64,000 bases of DNA from Streptomyces mutomycini. GTDB lineage: Bacteria; Actinomycetota; Actinomycetes; Streptomycetales; Streptomycetaceae. The notes beneath the pieces were generated by a model. That model made no database searches. It was not told where the DNA came from and saw only the letters and a program-made list of their open reading frames with translations. The DNA lies in assembly GCF_001700505.1 (NCBI RefSeq), contig NZ_MAPV01000114.1:1-64000 (forward strand), in the 5' to 3' direction. Positions 30,802-38,751 of this stretch are shown here, in pieces; position 1 is the stretch's first letter; the number at the start of each line of letters is the position of its first letter. The position numbers were made by a program, and so were the translations under genes.

Positions 30802-32856
30802 CTGACTACGTTCCGCGACCTCGGAATCCTTACCGAGACGGCCGAAGCCCTCGAGGCGGTCGGCATCATGTCCCCCTTCCCCATCCAGGAGATGACGCTC
30901 CCCGTAGCGCTCTCCGGCTCCGACGTCATCGGCCAGGCCAAGACCGGCACCGGCAAGACGCTCGGTTTCGGCCTCCCGCTCCTGGAGCGTGTGACCGTCC
31001 CCGCAGACGTCGAGGCCGGCCGTGCCGCGCCCGAGAAACTGACGGACGCGCCGCAGGCACTGATCGTCGTCCCCACGCGTGAGCTGTGCCAGCAGGTCAC
31101 CAACGACCTGCTGACCGCCGGCAAGGTCCGTAACGTCCGCGTTCTCGCGATCTACGGCGGCCGGGCGTACGAGCCCCAGGTCGAGGCCCTCAAGAAGGGC
31201 GTCGACGTGATCGTCGGCACGCCGGGACGCCTTCTCGACCTGGCGGGCCAGCGCAAGCTCGACCTCTCGCACATCCGCGTCCTCGTCCTGGACGAGGCCG
31301 ACGAGATGCTCGACCTGGGCTTCCTGCCCGACGTCGAGCGCATCATCACCATGCTGCCGCCGAAGCGCCAGACGATGCTGTTCTCGGCGACCATGCCCGG
31401 CGCCGTCATCAGCCTCGCGCGCCGCTACATGTCGCAGCCGACGCACATCAACGCCACGTCGCCCGACGACGAGGGCACGACCGTCAAGAACACCGTCCAG
31501 CACGTCTACCGTGCGCACAACATGGACAAGCCGGAGATGCTCTCGCGCATCCTCCAGGCCGACGGGCGTGGACTGGCCATGGTCTTCTGCCGTACGAAGC
31601 GCACGGCCGCCGACATCGCCGACCAGCTGGAGAAGCGCGGTTTCGCGTCCGGCGCGGTCCACGGCGACCTCGGCCAGGGCGCCCGTGAGCAGGCGCTGCG
31701 CGCCTTCCGCAACGGCAAGGTGGACGTCCTCGTCTGCACCGACGTCGCCGCGCGCGGCATCGACGTCGAGGGGGTGACCCATGTCATCAACTACCAGTCG
31801 CCGGAGGACGAGAAGACCTACCTCCACCGCATCGGCCGCACCGGCCGCGCGGGTGCCAAGGGCATCGCGATCACCCTGGTCGACTGGGACGACATCCCGC
31901 GCTGGCAGCTGATCAACAAGGCCCTGGACCTGAAGTTCCCGGACCCGGTCGAGACGTACTCCACGTCCCCGCACCTGTACGAGGAGCTCGACATCCCCGC
32001 GGGCACCACGGGTGTCCTCCCGCGGGCCGACCGGACCCGTGCGGGTCTGCGGGCCGAGCAGGTCGAGGACCTCGGCGAGACCGGCGGCCGCGGCCGCAAG
32101 TCCGCCGCCGCGCCCGCCGCGGCTCCCCGCGAGGAGCGTCCGCCGCGCACGCCGCGCCAGCGTCGCCGTACGCGTGGCGGTGGGGCCCTGGACGAGGGCG
32201 CCGTCACCGTGCCCGCGCCGGCCGTCGAGGCGGCTGGTGACGACACGCCGGAGCCGCGTACCCCGCGCCGTCGGCGCCGTGCCCGTGCCGCGGCCCCCGA
32301 GGCCGTGGTGGAGGCGGCGGTGGCCGTGGCCGAGAGCCCGGTCGTCGAGCCCGCACCCGCGCCCGCCCCCGAGGCCGAGCCGGCCGCCGAGGAGAAGCCG
32401 CGCCGTCGTCGTACGCCGCGTGCCGCGGCCACGAAGACGGCCGTCGCACCGGCCCCGGCGGCGGAGCCCGTGGTCGACTTCCAGACCGTGGCCATCTCGG
32501 CACCGGCCGCGGAGCCCGTGGCCACCAAGCCGCGCCGCCGTACCCGGGTCGTGAAGCCGGCCGACGAGGTCGACTTCCAGATCGCCCCGCCCTCGGAGCC
32601 CGTCTCCGAGACCAAGCAGCGCCGCAGGCCCCGTGCCGCCACCAAGCCGAAGGCCGACGTGGCGGTCGAGACCGCGGCGGCCACCGGGGACGTCGCGGAG
32701 ACCAAGCCCCGTCGTCGCCGCCCGCGCGCCGCGTCCGCGGAGAAGGCGGAGACCGCCGCGGTGACCGAGGCCGTGGCGGACGGCGGGACCGCACCCGCGA
32801 AGCCGCGCAGGCGCCGCTCCCGCGCCTCGGCCACCACCAAGACGACCGAGGGCTGA
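30802..32856 (+). CDS. rhlE: DEAD-box RNA helicase (RhlE-like) with basic repeat tail, apparent CTG start
   Basis: A 684-residue ATP-dependent RNA helicase. All core motifs are present: Q motif (FPIQ), AKTGTGKT, PTRELC, VLDEADEM near 162, SAT, and the C-terminal ARGID and HRIGRTGR. Residues ~405-684 form a low-complexity Ala/Pro/Glu tail with repeated basic modules (see repeat finding), probably for RNA binding. The Q-motif phenylalanine and helix lie upstream of the first ATG (30868), so the start must be earlier. In this frame the only start-like codon after the stop at 30733 is CTG 30802, with AGAAGAGG 7 nt upstream, giving (L/M)TTFRDLGI. Roles in ribosome assembly and cold adaptation are family knowledge. 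Confidence 0.88.
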   Translation: MTTFRDLGILTETAEALEAVGIMSPFPIQEMTLPVALSGSDVIGQAKTGTGKTLGFGLPLLERVTVPADVEAGRAAPEKLTDAPQALIVVPTRELCQQVTNDLLTAGKVRNVRVLAIYGGRAYEPQVEALKKGVDVIVGTPGRLLDLAGQRKLDLSHIRVLVLDEADEMLDLGFLPDVERIITMLPPKRQTMLFSATMPGAVISLARRYMSQPTHINATSPDDEGTTVKNTVQHVYRAHNMDKPEMLSRILQADGRGLAMVFCRTKRTAADIADQLEKRGFASGAVHGDLGQGAREQALRAFRNGKVDVLVCTDVAARGIDVEGVTHVINYQSPEDEKTYLHRIGRTGRAGAKGIAITLVDWDDIPRWQLINKALDLKFPDPVETYSTSPHLYEELDIPAGTTGVLPRADRTRAGLRAEQVEDLGETGGRGRKSAAAPAAAPREERPPRTPRQRRRTRGGGALDEGAVTVPAPAVEAAGDDTPEPRTPRRRRRARAAAPEAVVEAAVAVAESPVVEPAPAPAPEAEPAAEEKPRRRRTPRAAATKTAVAPAPAAEPVVDFQTVAISAPAAEPVATKPRRRTRVVKPADEVDFQIAPPSEPVSETKQRRRPRAATKPKADVAVETAAATGDVAETKPRRRRPRAASAEKAETAAVTEAVADGGTAPAKPRRRRSRASATTKTTEG
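32411..32843 (+). repeat. Repeated basic modules in the RhlE tail
   Basis: The helicase tail repeats a basic core at least five times: PRRRRTPRAA, PRRRTRVV, QRRRPRAA, PRRRRPRAA and PRRRRSRAS, usually after a Thr/Ala-Lys pair and spaced by 30-40 acidic or Ala-rich residues. Earlier PRQRRRTRG and PRRRRRARA copies lie closer to the core. These are RNA-binding-like arginine patches. Confidence 0.75.
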
Positions 32857-32871
32857 TCCGGCCTTCCTGCC

Positions 32872-32938
32872 TACGGCCCCGTCTCCCGCCTGTGCGGGGG
32901 CCGGGGCCGTACGCCTGCCCGGGCGCACCCGGGCAGGC
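32872..32938 (+). terminator. Two consecutive hairpins after the RNA helicase gene
   Basis: The first stem pairs TACGGCCCCG (32872) with CGGGGCCGTA (32902). The second is a perfect 11-bp stem, GCCTGCCCGGG/CCCGGGCAGGC (32913-32938), with a CGCA loop. Together they should separate the helicase gene from the hydrolase gene, which starts 19 nt later. Confidence 0.65.
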
Positions 32939-32956
32939 GGCGATACGCTCGGCCCC

Positions 32957-33811
32957 ATGAGCCGGCCGCCCACCTTCACCCCGCCCCCCTGCGCCCGCGC
33001 CCGTGTACTGCGTACCGAGCGCGGGGACTTCGCCGTGCTGGACGCCGCACCGCGTACCGCCGCGCACTCCACCGCGCTCCTCCTGCCCGGGTACACCGGC
33101 AGCAAGGAGGACTTCATCGCGCTGCTCGAACCTCTGGCCGACGCCGGATTCCGTGTTCTGACGGTCGATGGCAGGGGACAGTACGAGACCGAGGGCCCGG
33201 ACGAGCAAGAGGCTTACGCCCAGGTCGAGTTGGCCCGCGACGTACTGGCTCAGGCCGCCGCGCTCGACGACGCCCCACTGGCCGGGGGCATCCATCTGCT
33301 CGGGCACTCCCTGGGCGGCCAGATCGCCCGCGCGGCCGTGCTGCTGGACTCCGCGCCGTTCCGTTCGCTGACCCTGATGTCGTCCGGTCCCGCCGAGATC
33401 TCCCTGGACCAGCAGAAGAAGGCCGGGCTGCTCGGCGACGCGCTCCGGCGCTGGAGCATGGCCGACGTCTGGCTGGCGATGCGCGCCATGGACCCGCCGG
33501 AGGACGCGGACACCGGGGACGGCGAGGACCTGCGCCGGCGCTGGATGCGCCACAACCCGGCGCAGCTGATCACGACGGGCGCGCAGCTGTCCGCGGAGCC
33601 CGACCGGGTGGCCGAGCTGGCCGCGCTGTCCCTCCCGGTGCACGTGATCTCGGGCGAGCGCGACGATGTCTGGCCGGTGCCGCTGTTCGACGGGATGGCG
33701 CGACGGCTGAGCGCCCACCGCACCGTGATCGAGGGGGCCGAGCACTCCCCCAACACCGCACGCCCGCTGGAGACGGCGGCGGCGCTGGTGTCGTTCTGGA
33801 AGAGCCTCTGA
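32957..33811 (+). CDS. Alpha/beta-fold hydrolase
   Basis: A 284-residue hydrolase with LLLPGYTGSKEDF as the oxyanion strand, nucleophile elbow GHSLGG, acid SGERDDVWP and histidine GAEHSPN. The lid region is Met/Trp-rich. No signal peptide is visible. The substrate is unknown. ATG 32957 is used; the upstream sequence is a terminator stem, so a promoter must lie in the short interval, or transcription reads through from the helicase gene. Confidence 0.82.
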   Translation: MSRPPTFTPPPCARARVLRTERGDFAVLDAAPRTAAHSTALLLPGYTGSKEDFIALLEPLADAGFRVLTVDGRGQYETEGPDEQEAYAQVELARDVLAQAAALDDAPLAGGIHLLGHSLGGQIARAAVLLDSAPFRSLTLMSSGPAEISLDQQKKAGLLGDALRRWSMADVWLAMRAMDPPEDADTGDGEDLRRRWMRHNPAQLITTGAQLSAEPDRVAELAALSLPVHVISGERDDVWPVPLFDGMARRLSAHRTVIEGAEHSPNTARPLETAAALVSFWKSL

Positions 33812-33829
33812 CCGGTTCTCCGGCCCTCC

Positions 33830-33844
33830 GGTCCGGTCCGGACC
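33830..33844. terminator. Short inverted repeat between convergent genes
   Basis: GGTCCGG and CCGGACC, separated by one base, sit in the 51-bp space between two convergent genes. The hairpin loop would be tight, so its terminator role is uncertain. Confidence 0.3.
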
Positions 33845-33862
33845 ACCGATGCGGGTCCCACG

Positions 33863-34774
33863 TCAGTACTGCGCCTGGAGGTGCTGCCAGAAACCGTCGC
33901 GCAGCGCCCTGCGCAGATGGGCGTGGCCGCGCAGCGAGTGCTGGAGGAGCCGTTCGGCCTCGACGAGCAGGTCCTGGTCGACGGAGCCCGGCAGATAGGG
34001 GTGCCCGGGCAGCAGGTCCGCGAGGGCCTCACGGCCACGCGAGGAGAGCCAGCCGGCTGCGATCTGCGCGCCGACGAAGCGGACGTCCTCGCGTGCGGGT
34101 GCCGGGCCGTCGTCCTCGTACATCGTGACGGAGCGCCGGGTCACGTACGGGCGGCAGAAGTCGAGGTCGAAGGTGCGCTGGCTGTCGACCTCCCAGAGCA
34201 GCGGCTCGGCCTGGTTGCGGCCTTCGCCCGCCTCGATGCCCCAGAGGTGGACTCGGGCGCCGTACCCCTGGGCGGCCTCGACGGCCGAGACCAGGTCCTC
34301 GTCGCCGCCGACGAGCGCCGCGTCACTGATGGCGCGGTGCCGGGCGAGCGACTCGAGGTCGGTGCGGATGAGTGAGTCGACGCCCTTCTGCTGGTTGTTG
34401 GCGTTGAGGTTGCCGAGCCTGACCTTGACGTCGGGGAGTTCGGCGATGGACTGCTGCTCGACGGTGTGGATCCGGCGTCTGGCCCCGTCGTACCAGTACA
34501 CGCGCAGCAGCCTGCTGTCCGCGAAGATCGTGCGGGCCTTGTCGATGAAGGCCTCGATCAGCCCTTCCGCGTCCAGGTCGAAGGACCGGCGGTCCTCGGT
34601 TCCGGTGACGAGCAGTCCGGCCGCCGCGTAGACGTAACCCGCGTCCACGAAGATCGCGTGGGTGGAGGGGGTCTTCGACACCTCGGCGAGTACGCGCAGG
34701 AGCAGCTGGTTGGTGCGGTCCAGCTGCTCGCGGATGCCCTGCTCCTCGTCCGTCCGCGTGTCCGCGTGACTCAT
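33863..34774 (-). CDS. NYN-domain (PIN-like) predicted ribonuclease
   Basis: A 303-residue protein. The N-terminal ~40 residues form a charged helix. The NYN domain follows, with the acidic active-site residues in IFVDAGYVY, the QKGVDSLIRTDL segment and the ALVGGDEDLVSAVEAA segment, all as in LabA/DUF88 proteins that cut RNA using a metal ion. The C-terminal ~80 residues are helical with no known motif. Start ATG 34774. It is divergent from the 50-residue peptide gene. The RNA target is unknown. Confidence 0.8.
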   Translation of the reverse strand: MSHADTRTDEEQGIREQLDRTNQLLLRVLAEVSKTPSTHAIFVDAGYVYAAAGLLVTGTEDRRSFDLDAEGLIEAFIDKARTIFADSRLLRVYWYDGARRRIHTVEQQSIAELPDVKVRLGNLNANNQQKGVDSLIRTDLESLARHRAISDAALVGGDEDLVSAVEAAQGYGARVHLWGIEAGEGRNQAEPLLWEVDSQRTFDLDFCRPYVTRRSVTMYEDDGPAPAREDVRFVGAQIAAGWLSSRGREALADLLPGHPYLPGSVDQDLLVEAERLLQHSLRGHAHLRRALRDGFWQHLQAQY

Positions 34775-34816
34775 GCGGACCTCATTGTCCGCGCATGGCT
34801 GATTACCAACGGGTAC

Positions 34817-34844
34817 TTAGACATCCAAAAAATTTCCTTAGCGT
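34817..34844 (+). promoter_or_regulatory. Promoter of the 50-residue peptide gene
   Basis: TTAGAC (34817-34822) and TAGCGT (34839-34844) are separated by 16 nt in an AT-rich patch that is unusual for this DNA. The predicted transcript would have a leader of about 135 nt. Confidence 0.45.
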
Positions 34845-34985
34845 AGGGAATGATTGCGGCAGGCAAGTCGTTGTACCCCCCGAGGGAGCGCGAGACGCAG
34901 ACGCCTTGCGCTCCTCATCCTTGCGGACGGCGAGCCCGTCCACCCAGCAGTTCTCCAGCAGGAGGATCAGACGAAGGGAAGCCAT

Positions 34986-35138
34986 ATGCGCTTCGAGATC
35001 ATGCGACTCGACGATGTCGACGGTACCGCCGTGGACAGCACCGTCGTGGACGCCGCCTCCGTCAACCGGATCGTGCAGCAGGCCGCGGCAATAGGCCAGC
35101 GCATCTACATCCGGCCGGCCGACACGTCGGCTTCATAA
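34986..35138 (+). CDS. Small conserved-looking protein of 50 residues, function unknown
   Basis: The product (MRFEIMRLDDVDGTAVDS..., ending ADTSAS) is soluble, slightly acidic and predicted to start with a beta strand and contain one helix. ATG 34986 has GAAGGGAAG upstream. It is flanked by its own promoter-like element and a strong terminator, so it seems to be transcribed alone. No family was recognised. A longer in-frame start at 34854 exists but has no ribosome binding site. Confidence 0.65.
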   Translation: MRFEIMRLDDVDGTAVDSTVVDAASVNRIVQQAAAIGQRIYIRPADTSAS

Positions 35139-35196
35139 CACCTTGCATCGCTTCGCGTCGCTGACTTCGAGCGCATGACGAGCTGAGGAAGACGAG

Positions 35197-35228
35197 GCGC
35201 CCCCGCACGGAAGTCCGTGCGGGGGCGC
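35197..35228. terminator. Bidirectional terminator between the small gene and marC
   Basis: A 15-bp perfect stem, GCGCCCCCGCACGGA and its complement, with the two-base loop AG. It is located between convergent genes. Confidence 0.85.
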
Positions 35229-35251
35229 TGTGGCGTCCGGGCCCTCGGGCC

Positions 35252-35857
35252 TCAGGAGTTCTGGATGACCTGGGTGACGCCGTTGATGATCTGCTGTACG
35301 GCGATGGCCGAGAGCATCATGCCGGCGAGCCGGGTCACCAGGACCACGCCGCCGTCCTTGATCACGCGGATGATCAGCAACGAGTACCGCATGGTCACCC
35401 AGAGCACGACGTGCATCGCCACGATCGCCGACCAGACCGAGATACGGCCGGCCGCCCCGTCGGCGTTCTGCACCGCGAGGATCACCGAGACGATCGCACC
35501 GGGCCCGGCGAGCAGCGGCATGCCGAGCGGCACGAGGGCCACGTTGACGTCCTTGGTCTGCGTCGGCTCATCCGTCTTGCCGGTGAGCAGGTCCAGCGCG
35601 ATGAGCAGCAGGAGGAGCCCGCCCGCGATCATCAGGGCGGGCACGGAGACGTGCAGGTAGTCGAGGATCTGCTGGCCGAGCAGGCCGAAGACGGCGATCA
35701 CTCCGAAGGCGACGGTGACGGCCTGCAGAGCCATCCTGCGCTGCACCTTGGCGGGGCGGCCCGCGGTGAGGGCCAGGAAGATCGGGGTGATTCCGGGCGG
35801 ATCCATGATCACGAAAAGGGTGAGGAAGAGGGATCCGAATACAGCGATGTCGAACAC
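35252..35857 (-). CDS. MarC-family integral membrane protein
   Basis: A 201-residue protein with six hydrophobic segments and the family features FVIMDPPGITPIFLAL near the start and PLGMPLLAGPGAIVSV in the middle. The family was once linked to multiple antibiotic resistance, but its transport role is unsettled. Start GTG 35857. The gap of 120 bp to the PHP gene contains no further gene. The two genes may share a transcript. Confidence 0.88.
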   Translation of the reverse strand: MFDIAVFGSLFLTLFVIMDPPGITPIFLALTAGRPAKVQRRMALQAVTVAFGVIAVFGLLGQQILDYLHVSVPALMIAGGLLLLLIALDLLTGKTDEPTQTKDVNVALVPLGMPLLAGPGAIVSVILAVQNADGAAGRISVWSAIVAMHVVLWVTMRYSLLIIRVIKDGGVVLVTRLAGMMLSAIAVQQIINGVTQVIQNS

Positions 35858-35977
35858 GGTGAGCCTTGCGAGAGAAGTACGGGCCGAACAGGAGGGTGCG
35901 CGCGCCCGTGCGTCATGGCGACACCCGGGCGCGCGAGGACGCGACGGAGGAGTACAGGAGGGCGGGGCGGGACCCCG

Positions 35978-36844
35978 TTAGGCGTCGAGCGGTCCGCCGG
36001 CGCCCGGCACGGGGAACGCTCCCGTGGCACGCCGGGTGATCTCGCCGTAGATCTCGGGGTCGGTGGTGTACTCCCCGAGCCGGACGGTCTTCCGGCTGCC
36101 GTGGTAGTCGCTGGACCCGGTGGGCAGCAGACCCAGCTCGGCGGCGAGCCCCCGCAGCCGGGCCCGCGTGGCCTCGTCGTGGTCCATGTGGTCGATCTCG
36201 ATGCCGTCGAGTCCGGCGGCGGCCAGCCTCTCGATCACCGGTTCCGGGACCACCGCACCGCGCTTGACGGCTAGCGGGTGGGCGAAGACGGTGACGCCGC
36301 CCGCGGCCTTGACCAGCCGGATCGCGTCGAACGGGTCGAGTTCGTGCTTGTCGGCGTACGCGCGTCCGCCGTTGCCGAGCCAGGCCGGGGTGAAGGCGTC
36401 GGAAACCGTGTCGACGACCCCGAGCTCCACGAGCGCGGTCGCGACGTGCGGACGGCCGACGGAGCCGTCCCCGGCGATCCGTGCGACGTGCTCCCAGGTG
36501 ACCGGAACGCCCAGCTCCTGGAGCTTGCGCACCATGACCCGCGCCCGCGGCACCCGGTCGTCCCGGACGAGCTCGCGCTCGCGGGCCAGTTCGGGCTCGG
36601 AGGGGTCGAAGAGGTAGGCCAGCATGTGCAGGCCGATGCCGTCGACGCGGCAGGAGAGCTCGGCGCCGGTGACGAGCGTGAGCCCCTCGGGCAGGGCGGC
36701 TGCCGCCTCCGCGTGACCTCCGACCGTGTCGTGGTCGGTCAGGGCGACGACGTCGAGGCCCGCCGCGGCGGCGTTGGCGACCAGCTCGGCGGGGGTGTCC
36801 GTGCCGTCCGAAGCGGTGGAGTGGGTGTGCAGATCGATGCGCAC
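35978..36844 (-). CDS. PHP-domain phosphoesterase (YciV/RNase AM type)
   Basis: A 288-residue metal-dependent phosphatase. The metal ligands are visible in order: RIDLHTHSTASDGT at the N-terminus, LTDHDTV, TGAELSCR, FAHP and the C-terminal GSSDYHG. Members hydrolyse 3',5'-nucleotide bisphosphates and short 5' RNA ends. Start GTG 36844. The same-strand zinc-ribbon gene lies 115 bp upstream. Confidence 0.88.
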   Translation of the reverse strand: MRIDLHTHSTASDGTDTPAELVANAAAAGLDVVALTDHDTVGGHAEAAAALPEGLTLVTGAELSCRVDGIGLHMLAYLFDPSEPELARERELVRDDRVPRARVMVRKLQELGVPVTWEHVARIAGDGSVGRPHVATALVELGVVDTVSDAFTPAWLGNGGRAYADKHELDPFDAIRLVKAAGGVTVFAHPLAVKRGAVVPEPVIERLAAAGLDGIEIDHMDHDEATRARLRGLAAELGLLPTGSSDYHGSRKTVRLGEYTTDPEIYGEITRRATGAFPVPGAGGPLDA

Positions 36845-36959
36845 GACGCGTTCTCCGGTGCTGGCGGGCGGACAGGGGACGCTCCAGGGTAACCGCCGGG
36901 CGTCACCCCTCCGGCCCCCGTCCCTGCGGGCCGGGCCGCCTTCCCCGCGGCGCGGCCGG

Positions 36960-37604
36960 TCAGGGTGGTGCGATCAGCCGGGGGGTGAGCGCTCCGCACG
37001 GCAGGAGGTCCACTTCCCCGCCCGCGTCGCGCAGGTCGGTCAGCACCAGTTCGTCGTACATCATGAGCCCGGACTGCTCGGGCCACACGATCGCCCAGAG
37101 CCAGAGGCCCCGCGCCTCACCCGCGAAGACCGCACGGTCGGCGGGGGCGTCCCTGACGTGCCAGAGCGCGGTGGCGTGTCCCGCGGCGAGCACCTTGGCG
37201 TCCGGCGCCGCATCGACGCGGAGGCCGGAGCCGGGGTCCGGGCCTTCGACACCGGCGTAGCGCGCGCCGAGCCCGACGCCGAGTTCCTCCGCGACGAGCA
37301 GCAGCTCGCCCATGCCTCCGAGCGGTCCGGGGCCCGAGCACGCGACGACGGTCGCCCGGCCGCCGGTGCGGTCGTCGCCCGCGTACGCCGCACCCGTGAA
37401 CAGCCAGCCGACCGGGAGCGGCCACGGCATCCACACGGGCACCTGAGCCCGGTGCACCACGACACCAAGCGCCTCGACGCTGGGTGGGACCACCGGCTGC
37501 AACGGGTTCACATGGCCGTGTGCGGAGCACTGCCAGGCATCGGCGAAAAGACCGGGCGCCCTGACCCGGCCACCGCACTTCGGGCAACTGGGTTCGCCCC
37601 TCAT
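36960..37604 (-). CDS. Zinc-ribbon protein, DUF6758-like, function unknown
   Basis: A 214-residue protein. It opens with a zinc ribbon (CPKCGG, then a Cys-Ser-Ala-His region near residue 27) and continues as a hydrophobic-core domain without transmembrane segments. This looks like the streptomycete DUF6758 family, from memory. ATG 37604 is chosen; the frame extends to a TTG at 37613. GAGGA lies 12 nt upstream. A role is not known. Confidence 0.65.
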   Translation of the reverse strand: MRGEPSCPKCGGRVRAPGLFADAWQCSAHGHVNPLQPVVPPSVEALGVVVHRAQVPVWMPWPLPVGWLFTGAAYAGDDRTGGRATVVACSGPGPLGGMGELLLVAEELGVGLGARYAGVEGPDPGSGLRVDAAPDAKVLAAGHATALWHVRDAPADRAVFAGEARGLWLWAIVWPEQSGLMMYDELVLTDLRDAGGEVDLLPCGALTPRLIAPP

Positions 37605-37756
37605 AACGCCCAACCGTCCTCTCCGGTCGTCGCCGCGTCAAGGACGATCACCCGTCCGCAGCGCGGCTTCGGCCCAAGACAGGCATGCGTACCGGCTCGC
37701 CGGCCGCCCGCGGTTCCCCTTCTGTCCGCGCGGCGGGGACTTCCGCGCCCCGCGCG

Positions 37757-38341
37757 TCAGTCCAGCGGCACGGACGCGCGCAGCGGATCCCGCAGGTCCG
37801 TACCCTGCGAGAGCCAGCGCTCCTGCAGCTCCTGCGCGCCCTTGACCCGCTTCCACGCGGCCTCGTTGTGCGTCATCGGCAGCAGCGGGAGGAAGCGCAC
37901 AGGTTCCATCGGGGCATCGAGCTCCAGGTCCTCGACCAGGCCACCCGGCTCGGCGACCAGGACGGAGCTGAAGGGGGCCCCGGTCCACAGCGGCTGCCCG
38001 AGGTCCAGTGAGGCCCCGGGGGCCACGATCAGCCCCTCCACCTGCGGGGAGGCCGCCAGCACCGCGAGGGGCCGCAGCACCTGGTCGGTGTCGGCGAGAC
38101 CCATGCGCACGGACAGGACCAGCTCGGCGCGCGGGCCCTTCACCGGGTCGGCGAGGGGCGAGGTCGGGTCGGCCATCGGCCGGTCGGACATGCCCAGTGT
38201 GGCGTAGCGCACCACGTCGCCGTCGACGAAGCGGAGCACCTCGATGCGGTCGGTACCGAGGAAGGTCACCTCGGCACGTGCGTCCGGCTCGCCCAGCGCC
38301 GTACGGAGCCTGGCCTCGACCAGATCAAGAATTTCTCCCAT
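37757..38341 (-). CDS. Suppressor-of-fused (SUFU)-like domain protein
   Basis: A 194-residue protein. ARAEVTFLGTDRIEVLRF, VRYATLGMSDRPM, RAELVLSVR and a C-terminal PVRFLPLLPMTHNEA segment fit the bacterial SUFU-like family, often seen with toxin-immunity systems or as standalone genes. No toxin is next to it here, so its function is open. ATG 38341 is chosen; a longer frame to 38395 adds an Arg-rich extension without a signal. It is divergent from corA. Confidence 0.75.
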   Translation of the reverse strand: MGEILDLVEARLRTALGEPDARAEVTFLGTDRIEVLRFVDGDVVRYATLGMSDRPMADPTSPLADPVKGPRAELVLSVRMGLADTDQVLRPLAVLAASPQVEGLIVAPGASLDLGQPLWTGAPFSSVLVAEPGGLVEDLELDAPMEPVRFLPLLPMTHNEAAWKRVKGAQELQERWLSQGTDLRDPLRASVPLD

Positions 38342-38751
38342 GCCGCGAGCATAGAACGCCTCCCGAACGGGCAAAGGACGGGATTGGCTCCTCACCCGGC
38401 TGATAGCCTGAGGCGTCCGTCAAGACAGCACGCAAAGCGTCGCTCTCAGTCCTGACAACACGTGATCCCCTACGGGGGACCGGCCGGAGGAGGTGGGGCC
38501 GCGGTGGATCCAAGTCGACCGTGCAGTACCAACCGCCCTTCCGCACGACGCCTTCCTTCTGTGATCTGACGCCTTCCCGGACGTCACCACGGCAGTTCGC
38601 GCAGCGGAAGAGCCCCTCGTTTTTGCCTGTCTGTTGCGAACGCCGTCATCGTGCCCGCGCGGTGCCGCCCGCTTTGCGGACGTGTGCGCACGTCCCCGTT
38701 CCGGGCTGTTCCACGCCCTCGCCGACGGCCCTCCGTGAAGAGGAGCCAGCC
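38342..38751 (+). other. Long 5' leader of corA
   Basis: A 410-bp region between SUFU and corA. It contains a short hairpin (CCCCTACGGGG, 38467-38477), a full-strength ribosome binding site at 38486-38494 and a 21-codon ORF (next entry), then about 180 nt to corA. No M-box or other known magnesium riboswitch was recognised. An in-frame N-terminal extension of corA reaching 38521 looks like noncoding composition. Confidence 0.5.
38504..38569 (+). CDS. 21-residue upstream ORF in the corA leader
   Basis: GTG 38504 has AGGAGGT (38488-38494) 9 nt upstream, an almost complete match to the 16S rRNA tail and stronger than the site of corA itself. The product reads MDPSRPCSTNRPSARRLPSVI and stops at 38569. 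Enterobacterial mgtA and corA have short Pro-rich leader ORFs (mgtL, corL) whose translation senses magnesium. This ORF also opens with an acidic-Pro pair and has four prolines, so a similar role is possible but unproven. Confidence 0.5.
   Translation: MDPSRPCSTNRPSARRLPSVI

Noticed and set aside
30475-33117. 880-residue minus-strand open frame
   Set aside because: Antisense to the DEAD-box helicase gene, with Gly/Arg-rich composition and no motif.
37757-38341. Toxin-immunity system around the SUFU-like gene
   Set aside because: SUFU-like proteins can be immunity proteins, but no polymorphic toxin or secretion gene is next to it.
38521-38751. 77-residue N-terminal extension of CorA
   Set aside because: No ribosome binding site, odd composition, and ATG 38752 has AAGAGGAG. 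The leader holds a separate short ORF.
38342-38751. M-box or other known magnesium riboswitch
   Set aside because: No recognisable conserved M-box core; only a hairpin and an ORF could be seen.
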